A stretch of DNA of 64,000 nt. It comes from Uloborus plumipes. Its lineage: Eukaryota > Arthropoda > Arachnida > Araneae > Uloboridae. Below are positions 20,860 through 32,800 of the stretch, piece by piece. Each line of letters begins with the position of its first letter. Position 1 is the first letter of the stretch. The DNA is taken from contig JAXGGA010001046.1 of the NCBI GenBank assembly GCA_038373865.1, forward strand, positions 62,001-126,000, given 5' to 3'. Under the pieces are notes generated by a model. The model saw only the letters and a list, made by a program, of their open reading frames with translations. It searched no databases and was not told the origin of the DNA. The position numbers and the translations under genes were made by a program.

Positions 20860-23800
20860 AAAAAAATATATATATATACATTAATGCATATATACAAAAA
20901 TATAAAAACGTACATACATAACATAAATCACACATACATAGGCATACATACATATATATAGTTTTTACTTGTATTTACTCGAAGACGAAAGTAAATGTGT
21001 GTATGCAAGCGCAAAAATACGAATATAACCCAACACTCGGGTATACTCGTGTTAACTCTTATATACACCTGTTTACACGTATATATCAATATTTATTCAT
21101 ACGTAATGTATGTATACAAGCGCAGAATTACAAATATTCCCCCTACATACGAGTATATTCAGGTTCACACGTATGTACTCGTTCTTTCCGAATTTACTCG
21201 TATATGCATGTAAACGCATGTATACAAGTGCAGAGATACAAATATACTGCACCACACGAGTACACTCGTGTTAACTCGTATATACTCCCGTTTACACGTA
21301 CATATTCCTAACGAACAACACGTAAATGTTTGAATATAAGCGCAGGAATACAAATCTGCCCCTACACACGAGTATACTCGGGTTCGCACTTATGTACTTG
21401 TGTGTACTCGTATGTACCCGAATTTACTCGTATATCCATGTAAATGTATGTATACAAGCGCAGAAATACAAACGTTCTTGTAAAAGTACATATATCTTAG
21501 TATTAGTTTAAAGTCCTCTAGATTTATATCGATATGATTTTTAATTTTAAGCTGATTACATTAGTTTTGATTAAATCAATCTGATTACTTTAGTCTCGAC
21601 TAAATCAATCTGATTACATTAGTTTGAACTAAAATAATTCACACTAAATTAATCATTTTCACAAACTAACTAAGTTAGTTTGAACTAACGTTAATCGTCG
21701 TCTGCGAATTGAATGTAATCAAATTAAATTAATCAGAATTAAATAGTGCAAAGATTACTTTAGTTTTTTGAGAATTTAGTTGATTAATGCCCAACACTGC
21801 CATTTAGTTTTGCAAAAAATATTGGTTAAAGTTTTAAGTATAAGGTTGATTACTGTGCAATATTAATAACTAACAATGTATTCTTTCAGATGAAATCAAA
21901 ACCTGAATTTACTGTTGAAATTCAAAAGGGCAAAAAAATTTTGTCTTTCTTGTGCACTTATTCTCATGCAATGCCGGATGAAGATCCAAGTGAAGCTTAT
22001 AGTAAGAATGAGCTTTATAATCAAAAATAAAAACTTATTTCTGTATAATTATTTTACTTAAAAAATAAATATAAAAATAATTATAAAATGTGATAAGTAT
22101 AGCAACTCAATACTTTTATGGAATCATATTGAATAAAAAAACATCCAAATATTTTCATCAAGTGAAAAATTGTGGTTAGTCAAACAAAAAAAGACTATTT
22201 TTTCATTATTTTGTAAAGTTAATTATGGTTTATACTTTCATGTCTAGTTTAAATAGACAAACTAAGCACAATAGGATAAGAAATTTTGTTTTTTCCACAA
22301 AATTTTTAAAAAAATTTTAATGAATAAATCAAGCACTTACCTTAATAATAGAAGAAATCCTTAAGGGGGTGATTGTATTCCAGTTATACAATAGAATTTC
22401 AGTATTTTTACATTTGTTAATACCTGGAATCCGCTATTTCCAGGGTGTAAAAAAATCGGATTTTTTTAATTTAAATCAATTTTTTTTTTTATTTAAATCG
22501 GATTTTTTTGACTTAAAAAAAAAAAATTAGAAACTTCAGTTATTGACCAATTTACAATTATGAACGACTTTCCTTTAAGTTTTTAAAAATACAAAAACGC
22601 CTTTGAAGTAAAGCTTCACCAGTAAGGAACCCAGAAAAAAGTGTTAGCAGCCAATCTGAAAATAATCCTGTCTACTACTAGTGTCCTGCTAGGATAAAAA
22701 TCACATGTGGCAGGAAGCTCAACGCAATCCTCACTTCATTCAGCCCCCCCCCCTCTTTATTTTGCTTTTGTTTTGTAAAGCTAGAATATGTTTCATTTCC
22801 TCTGTTGATAAAGACTGCCCCCCCCCCCCAAGTTGCTAATCCAAGGCATAGAAAATTCATCTTATGTCTGGTTGTTTTTTTTTTTTTTTTTTTCACTGAA
22901 AGTATATCACACACATCCTATCATGTCCCCCCCCCAATTCACTCTTTGCAACACCTGCCCTGCAGCTGCATGTATTTTCTTAATTTCACATATTAGACAA
23001 AACAAATAGCACTATTGGTGCATACATCAAGGCTGTATCCAGAAAAAAAATTCCGAAGGGGCAGGGGCCCAGTTTGCACATTGCCCAAACACATATACAT
23101 TTTTGTGTGTTATAAGTCTAATTTCTAGCTGACCCCCCCCCCCCCCACGATGTTTGATGTGTGTGTGCCTATGTTTTTTTTTTTTCATTTCTTTATTCTT
23201 ATTATTTTCTTGAACTGACCTTTATTGGGGGTAGGGGTATCAAAAGAGATATGCAATGAGAACTTTTTTAAGTGGGGTAGAATATCCGTAATTTTAGGGG
23301 GTCCGGGGGTTTCTCCCCCGGGCAAATTTTTGAAAAAAAGTTTTAAAATTCTGCATTTTGAGGCCTTATATGGGGCAATTGGGACTTCAAAAACATGTTG
23401 GAAAAGTAGGCAAACAACAATCTCATAAATTTTCTGCATTCCTTTGCAAATTAAGATTAATCAAAGCATAAAAAAATGTTTAGTTTAACAAATGATTAAC
23501 ATTAAGCGACAGAGAGGAAGGACAAGGGAGGAGAAAAGATTAACACATTATCACTTGCTTACATCGGTTTTCACTATAGTTACATAGTAGTTTTTGATCA
23601 GTTCCCCAACTCACCGACAGACACAGCACTTAGTAACATAAAATAACCAATAGCATAAAACACATAAAATTCTTTAAAAGAAATAGTGTAGAGATTTAAA
23701 AAATAATTAACGAGAGAGTAACATTCTGGCCATTTAGTTAATTCATAGTTTAATTATTTGATAAGAAATAGGATTGAAGCACTTTTAAAGGAGTTTCAAA

Positions 23801-26800
23801 AAGGTATTTAATGATTTTCAAAGACTCTAGAACAGTTAAAATTCTTTAAAGCATTTCATTTGCACTTTCCAGTCTCTGACGTTTTAATAGTTGATTGGAC
23901 AGTCTTACGAAATTGTTAAAACTTTGAAAGACACATCTTTTAAGATTAAAAATAGATATTAAAAAATACTTATAACGACAATTTCTTTTTCAATCACTAG
24001 TACTGCAGAAAACGAAAAAGAATACAGGTAGGGTAATATTTTTTTCTCGTGCTTAACATATTAATAAAGGAATCAATTACAAAGTAACTTCTAAAATACT
24101 GAATTGGGTATTTAATGAATAGTCAGAAATGAAACATGTGAGTCACAAAAATTTATTTTTAAAAAAATGCTGGAATATAATTTTTGCATTACGCAGAATA
24201 TTTTTTAAATCAAGGAGCTGAGTTTCGCGCAACTTGATGCAAACCTCCCCCCCCCCCTATTTGTGTTAGAAACTTTAAAATTCAAAGTTTACAGCTACAT
24301 TTAACAAAGTTTTCAAGGTTTTTAAGCATTTGTAAATGAAATTTTTTTAAAGTAACTTTTGTCTAAGATTGGTGAGCGTCAATAAAGCAGAGGGTCTGTG
24401 AACGTATCTGTTTTTGTGTGGTCTTGTTGATTGAAGACATGTTTAGCTATTAAAATCCCTTGAGGGTTACAAATGCTTATAAATGGGGACCAACAAAGTA
24501 CCCTCTTGATTGAATCAGGGCAGTGAGAAGCAATCTCAGCCTAGTCTGAAACTAGGGGCCCGGCGATTAGGGGGTAAAAATCTGAGTGGTGTAAGTTTTA
24601 TAAGTTTTATGGGGGAGGGGGGCCGCCGATCAAATTGACAAGTAGCTTGCCTTGAGCCTGAATTGATTTGGGAAAGAGAGCTCGAAGTGCTAATGAGAAT
24701 CTTGTTTTCAAGTATGTTTTGCAGCTAATGAGAATTTGAATTGTCTTTTTTTTTTTTTTTATACTTTTGCAAATTTTCACTCGTTTAATAGTTAAAAAGG
24801 AAAAAAAACCTTTTTTTTTTTTGCTATTTTAAATTTAAAAAAAGGAGAACTTCTTCTTCTGTTTTACATTATAAAATGTTTCGGGGGGGGGGGCGTCCGC
24901 CCGTCCCCCCCCCCCTCTAGATACGGCCTTGGCATACATATTATTTGGACTGCAACCTTCCACCATCTGTGGAGATGTAATGAGTAGGATTACTTTTGGA
25001 TTTATTAGATGGAAATCAAAGCTCCAAAAGAAAATGGTAAAAATAATGAAATTGGGATTGTCTAAGAGAATTTAATAAGGATTAAAATAAAAAGCGATTT
25101 AAATTTAAATCATTGACAACCTGGCTATTTCATTGTCAATGCTCTTAATCACCTTACCTCTGATTTTTTTCATACTCTACATTTTTGGTGAAGTTTAATA
25201 ATATTCATTGTAGGGCTGTGCGATGTAGGAATTTCTACATCGCGATTCATCGCCAACCTTATTCGCGATGTAATAATTTAAAAATAAATAAATAAAATTT
25301 TTTTGTTGAAGTCATGAACTCAAATGTGAAATTAAAAAAGATTCAATGAACTTCCACCTTTAGCTAAAACACTCGACTTGCATAGTTTACAAATTATAAT
25401 ATTTTCCCTTCTTCATTTGCATGTAACCCAAAATATTCTCAAGCTCGACTTTTCGTCTTTCTTTTGAAAGGGGCACTCCAACGATTGATTTACTGCTGAC
25501 ATTTTTTTAAACAATGACTTCAGTTTAAGACAATTATGATAAACTCTGTAAAGGAAAGATATTATTATTTTTCAATCTGTACTTGCTACACGGTATGAAA
25601 CAAAATGATAAATAAAAAATAATAAAAAAAAATACATCCTAAACTTTTAAATATAGGTTTTTTTTTTTTTAAGACTCAAACCTTTTTCTTTCGTTGTATA
25701 AAATATCATATATATAACGATTCCTGACAGAAGCTGTAAAACATGGATGATTGATTTGTTAAAAATCCAATTGCCTAACCTTAATTTTTTTATATCAGTC
25801 AGGATTCGGTTTGGTTTGGCTCGCTGCCAATTCAACACAGTTGTTAGAGATTAGAAATAAAATTGGCAGAAGTAACATGAATCGTCCTCCTTGGTTGCTA
25901 TGCTAGACTTGGATTGGCTAGTCGTCAATTCAACACCGGTGGGAGCAATAGATTAAAATAGGTATAGGACTTAGAACCGGTGTACTGTGTAAATCGGCCA
26001 GCCGATGCATTGGTTTAGAGAAGAATTCCAAACTGGTGTAATGATGTAGGGCCTACACCTATGTTTCGCGATACATCGATGTAGCGCCCAGCCCTAATTC
26101 ATTGTGTAAACTTGTTAGTGCAATTTTAAGATTGTTACTTAAAAATTTTCTTTAATTTATAGTTTTTAGACTTTTGATGCCTTCATTTTGAAAAATGTGA
26201 TGTGACATGAGAATCATGGCTCGAAAAATCTTTAAAATTTTACATGCCCTGCCAGGCATGTTTGTCTAAAAAGTACATGCCCGAATAAAATTTTTACCTG
26301 CCCAGTTTTATTTTCGTTGTTTATAAATAAAAACATTTGAATTTGTCCTACAGTGTTAAGACGTTGATTGCCAAGCTACAAAACATACGTAGCATATGAG
26401 CTGGGCTAAATACAATGTAACTGTCAATTAGCTTTACTTTCATCTCCTCAGAAGTCAAATATCCATATTAATGTCGTTGTAAAAGACAAATTCTAATCTG
26501 GAGGAAAACAGCAAATCACATATAAGCTAACTCAAATTCTATTCTGTCAGCTAAAAGGATATACTACAAATTATCATCTCCTACTTGGGCAGTCAACATG
26601 TTAAACAGACAAAATATTAAATTTGCAGTTTTGTATCTGAATTAAGAATTATTTCAATCTTAACATATATGGTAATTTTTTTCAAAAATACGAAATAATA
26701 AAGTTTAGGAAAGAAATATTTGATCGTAAAATTACATGGCCAGCTGGGCATGTAAGGGTTGAAGATTCATGCCCGATCAGACATTTTACATGCCCCGGGC

Positions 26801-29800
26801 ATGTCGGGCAATATAATTTTCGGGCCCTGATGAGAATAAAGTTTTTTTTTTCATTTTTGATGCTTACTATGGATTGTTAGGTGGAAAATAAATGAAATTT
26901 CTTGTTTTCATCACTAGGGGGCTCTACCCCCTGCTCGCTTCGCTCACCAACCCCCCATCGTCGCCTGCGGCGACTATCTTACCGCCTTCAGCGGCTCGAT
27001 CACCAATCTGCTCTTGGTGGTTTAGAGTCGAACCACTATATGCCACCGAATACAGCGTCCCCGCTGAAAAAGAAAATGATACCCCTCCCCCATCTTGATG
27101 TAAAATAATCATATGAAGGGCCGATACGCAGATGAAAATTGAAGAATGGGATTCGAAATTCTGGTATTGGTTGTAAAACTTGAAGGTGTCACTTTGCTCA
27201 TCCCTTATACGTCATCCAATTTAAGGAATTAGCCAAAGAGATAAAACATTTTAATTTTGTATAGTCAGGGCAGATGTCTCATTAGACAGCTCGTTTCACC
27301 TCTCCCTGCACCGTTGGTCATGGACTACAACAAATCCAATAATTAATTTGAATTGAAAATTTGAAATTAGGGTTGCAATAAAGAACTTACAGCTTGTCAT
27401 TTTTACTTTTTCGCCAACTAAATGCAGTTACTGCTGCAAATTTGTCCAACAATAAATAATCCTAAAACTTTTAAGTATTAGTCATCAAACTTTCATACAT
27501 TATTCTTCGCTGTGATAATAAGAACAATAAACATCAACAAACTTCAACCAGCAAACGATAAAGTAAAAGCTAAATTCGTTCACTTAATCTATTTACTGCG
27601 ATTTATATTGAAATAAATTAATAATGAAGTAAAATATATTTTTCAGACGATAAATTTAGAATGGTTTTATGTTTTCTCTTTTTTGTATTGACCTCATAAG
27701 AGAATTATTCCCTCTTCTATATAACTTGTCAGATCGCTAAAATGTAGCTATACTTACGAACATGGTACGCATCAATTTTTTCCTTCTCTACCTGTTTTAA
27801 AGGAATGGACTTGATTTCTCATTTGATTGACAGGTGCCATCTCATCACGGTTTAATTACATATTTTGTAGAATTAAGACAAGCAATAAACAAAGCGAAGA
27901 GTCACCGGTTTTGCTGTTCGAACACGACCTTGTTGAGAGTTTTGGTTGAGTGTAATATAATTTCGCTCTAGGTGAGCCTTGAAAAATGACTAAATGAGAA
28001 TCACTTCTATCTCCTGTTATAATTAACGCAGAGAAATGGAACAAACATCTTCTTTTTTTAGATAAAAAAGCTCTTTCCAACGATATAAAACATTAGGGGG
28101 TGGGGGGATTTTTTTGCTCCCTAATTTGGTGAAGTATAAAATTAATGCTAAAAAAATTAATTAAAAAAAAAACTAATTTGAAATTAAGAAAACTGGCTCC
28201 CAGATGCAAATCTACAGGGCTCGAACTAATTTTGTACCAAGTTTCAAGTCTGTAGGTGCTATGGTGCCGCCTAGACAATAGGCCATCCACAAACATCCTT
28301 TCACAATATCTTTGAGCTTACTTTTTTTTAATATATAGAGAAAATCTAAAATTTTTAAGCAAAATTCTATATTCTTTATGAGTATCAAGAAATCTAATTT
28401 TGAATTGTTGTGTTAATGTATTTTTTAAAAAGTAATGTTAAAAAAGGTATTACACTAATACTACTTTTAAAAAATAATTTTGTTTTATTTTTAAAAGCCA
28501 TAGATTTAAAGTGCAGCTTGCATTCATGTACATAAACTGGAGTGTGATGCATTTTGTAGTTTTTATAGTATTTTGTAGTTTGTCCCTGTTTCATTTATTA
28601 AATAGTTGCAGATTTATCCTCCTGCCCCCACTACTATAGGGGCCACGAAGGGGGTTCAAAAAGAGACATGATAAATTTTTACACGGTTTGGTGATTGATA
28701 AAAAGGCACCAAAAGATGTATTACATCGAGCTCCCACACTTTTAAAATCGCTACTGTAAGTAAATTTAGTTTTTTAATACCAGAGTGTGAAAGTGAACCT
28801 CCTACCCCTCCTGGTGCATATAAACATGACTTAATATGTTTCTTGATATGTTTTGTGATTTAACACTACACTGCATGATCTTTTATTTTTCTTTGAAATA
28901 TATATATGTTTTTCAATGTAATAAAAAAGCATGGAACTCCAAATTTTTACCACTTTGATAATTGCTTTAAAGATACCTAATACTTTCTTTTTGTGCATTG
29001 AGATGCCTTATGACAACATTCTGCTGGTCACAAGGGGAAAAGTTATTCATGTATCCAATCAGCAACAAGATGCAGTGTAGGGTTAAGTATTCTAGTTGTC
29101 CCTTGTTTAAAATTAATTTAATTTTTCAAGTGTAAAAATATTTTTTTGTTGAAAGATTTTAAATTATTATTTTCTGAATTAAAATTTGTCTTTCAGAAGC
29201 CAGTGGGCCGCTGCCCTTGCAGAGGTAGATCATAACCTTTATGCTTGGTCCTCCCAATCATAGTTTCCTCACCTTTCAGGCTTTATGCCCCCCTTTGAAC
29301 TTTAACAAGAGCTTTGACCCCCTTTTAGCCAGGGTTGGCAAGTTTTTGACAGTCGGAGGTTTTATCCGGTTTTAACCATGGTTTTTACCGTCATGTCAAA
29401 AACCACTTTTTGACATGGTTTTCGACATAATTGTCAAAAACCTAAATTTATGTCCAAAACATGTTTAAATTTGATATTAATAATCAAAATACATTTTCAA
29501 ATGAATTTGACAATTTCTGATTTCAGACACTGAAGTAAACTTCTGGAGTTTTAGGTTATTAAAATAAAGTGTAATAAGCAATCCTAATCATAACACAGGC
29601 CAACAAAAAAAAACTTTTTGAAAACTTTTTTAATTTTAATAGCTGATCTTGATAGATTTTTATGTGCTGAATCCAAATCTGCTTGTAGTTTTTATGTATC
29701 ACCCTTAGTTTCCAAGCAAAATGTATTTTATTATATAGTCTAATACCCATTTACAGTATATAGGGAAATCAATGAAACACTGTAGAATCGTAAAAATGGT

Positions 29801-32800
29801 TTGTATTTACAGTAAAATACTTGGAATAGTAATTTTATGTGATGATACAAGGTTCACTTGTCAACTGGAATTGCTTTATATTTTCTTTCCCTTTTTTCCT
29901 TGAAGCTTCTTGCGTAGCTTTTCCTGCGATGAATAGCTTGCTGAACTTCCCGGTGAAGTGACCAACAGTAATCCCCCATCATGTTGTAGCATGTGTTTCA
30001 GCAGTGCTGCCAACATCATCTTTGTTCATTAGACCTATTTTTTCATGTTATCTTAACTATGAAAAAGCTGTTAAATTCTAAAAATGTTTCTTTATTTCAT
30101 GAATGTAACTATAAAATGTGAATAAATGGTGGGTGATACAACTTTTTAAGCATCATATTTGGATTCAGCAACCTAAACAACATAAGAATAAGGTATTTTC
30201 ATTAAAAAAGTTTTTTCATCGTTGGCCTGTGTCATTGAAGGGCTCGGGAGTAAATAATGGTAACTAGCATTTTAAAAATCAAACATATGGCTTTATTGCT
30301 TCGAGAAATTACTGTAACAGGTTTTTTTATTTTAAAAATGAAGTGGGTACATTAAGTGCTGTGTGTCTTGGGTATACTTAATAAATATTTACAAGTGATT
30401 TTTTTTTAAATTTTAATGGAACTACTTTGATATAAGCCCCAAATCGAGAATTTGGCGACTTTTTTTTCTCGCCAAGCAATAAACCTGTTGCCACAAAAAA
30501 TATTGCCACAAAACTTCAAAAAATAAACTCAAAAAATGGTACAAATGCAAGAAAATACTAAATTTGGCAACAGCAAAAACCTAAATTAGCTGTAAAAACC
30601 TAAATTGGCAACACCAAAATAGGAAACAGCAACCCTAAAGAGTCTGTAGGGAGTTCCAGATTTGGCGAGTAATTTTTGGGGGGGTATATCAAAGTTATAC
30701 CTTAACTTTTTTGATGACATAACAAGTTAATTTAAAAGAATGGGAATTAATTTTCATTAAATTTATTAATTTAATTTTTATTAAACTTGATTGATAAGAT
30801 GCATAAATTTTTATTTAATGTTTATCAGGATGAGAAACCTTATATGTTTATAAAAAATCTCAATAACCACTGAATTTGAGTTTTCGACAGGTTTTTGAGG
30901 TTTTCGACATGTCATGTCAAAAACTGGTTTTTGATGTCAAAAACCCAACCCTGCTTTTAGCACATGGAGGGGGGGGGGGGAGGTTTCCCGTATGTAATTA
31001 ATACAATAGGAAACTGACATTAATAAGGATAGTTGAAGCTAGTTATTAAGTTAACATCAAGATAATTTCACACGAAGTTGAACATTGCTTCACAACACTT
31101 AAAAGTTTGAACATCGTGTTATTAGAATATATAAAATCCAAAATATAAAGAAGTACACTTTTTTTTTCTTTGGGATCATCTAGAATCTGATTGAAGTTGT
31201 TTTGCACATCAGGTACTACCGCAACAGTAATGAAATAATTGATATTGTTATTTATTTTTCACAACAAAATTGAACAAATTATGTTGTGTTTACTTTTTGT
31301 TTCACACCTGGGTTCTTGTTAAATTTGAGCCCACTACAAGCAACATCGACTGTAGTTCAAGAAATTGAGACTGCATTGTGTCCTTTTTAAGTATTTATTT
31401 TTTATCACTTCATCATTAACTGAGTCATTTGTTCAGGGCAAAACAAAAAATAAAAGTTTTGAAAACTATTAATAGCATAAGTATGATAAATTAAAGGATT
31501 TTTTTTTTCATTAGTCACAAAGTTGAATTTCTTTCAATATACATTGATATGTTCTCTATGTTTATTATCTTTAAGTTAAAAATTAAGGTGACTGTTACAA
31601 ATAATGATGCTTTGAATACTGATAACAATAAATTATCATTATATTTGATGTTATTTTTCTTGTGGTAGATGACTCTTTCCAGATTTCAGAAGTATCTTTG
31701 TATGAAGGAGAATATGATGATTCTAAATACACTGTATCTGGTGACATTATGGATGGAGTAAGTTGCTTTTCAATGTTCTCTTTTTTTTCCCCCATCAAAG
31801 CCAATGAAGCCTAAATTTTATGACTTAATAGTAATTAAACCAGGGTGTAAAAAATCAATGATTTTTTTTTAAATAAAAAAAATCTGATTTTTTTAATTTA
31901 AATCAGATTTTTTTTATGTTTAAAAAAAATTAAACTTCAGTTATTAATTAACTTTTATTTATAAACAACTTACCTGTAAGTTTTTAAAAGTACAAAAACA
32001 CCTTTGAAGTAAAGTTTTACCAGTAAGGAACCCAAAAATAAGGAAATTGGGATTGTCCAAGAGAATTTTTTAAGGATTAAAATAAAAAGTGATTTAAATC
32101 AATGATTTTTTTTTGAAAAATCAATTAATTTAAATCAATTGATTTTAATCATTGACACCCTGAATTAAACAGCGTAGCGTTTTACATTAAGGTTACATTA
32201 AAACATTTAAAAGATAGTTTGATTTTTTTTCTTTGTTAAGACACAGTACAATCACTGAACTGCCATTGTGTATAATTCTTCTGTGTAATGTAAAAATTTT
32301 GTTAGATTGTACTGCAGATATTTTGTATCAGTTTTGATGGTTTCACTATTTTCATCATAATAGATTGTAAATGTAAAGAGCTATAGTTTTGATAGCTTTT
32401 AATGTTATTTCTGATGGTTTTAACAGCCTTTAAATAAACTATACCACTAACTTATTTCCATTCCTGCCAACATTTACGTATATCATATAAAAATTATGCA
32501 CTATTACATTATTATGAAATTGCTTTTAATGTGTTTGATTTTTTAATGTTGTTTTTAGCATTAAGTAAACCAAGGCCCAATATATTCTGATGCTGTTTTT
32601 TTATCAATGCTTGCACAGAAAATGTGCTTATGAAATCGGCACATTAACAATATTAATGAGATACAATTGGCATATATTTTTTTATTTTGCCTTTTCTACA
32701 AGAAATTTCATTCTAAAATGTGTATTTAGTGTCTTGCTTGTGAAACAAAATTTTCTAAGAAGTAGAATATTGAGCTGACAACATAGTAGAAACGGATGTT

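Larger units (their letters stand above)
15373..21799. mobile_element. 6.4-kb inverted-repeat element with hAT-like ends and simple-repeat arms
   Basis: Both ends begin CAGTGTTGGGCA when read inward, followed by related AT-rich sequence (ATCAACTAAATT on each side). The flanks are an exact 8-bp duplication CCATTTAG (15365-15372 and 21800-21807), the hAT signature. From outside in, each arm holds about 300 bp of ACTAAA/ATTAGTT-rich sequence, then a GAGTA-type minisatellite, then kilobases of tetranucleotide repeat. The repeat is TATG on the left and its complement CATA on the right. A noncoding loop (17461-18507) lies between. Two smaller elements with CAGG ends (15914-16090 and 18633-19914) are nested inside. 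No transposase is visible. It lies in C1QBP intron 3. Confidence 0.88.

Noticed and set aside
20252..20961. Open frames across the CATA array and TA microsatellite
   Set aside because: Same artefact of simple repeats as in the left arm.
26892..27112. Overlapping frames of 60-70 codons on both strands in a GC-rich patch
   Set aside because: The frames overlap on both strands, lack splice sites and homology that I recognise, and follow from high GC content in a repeat-like patch.
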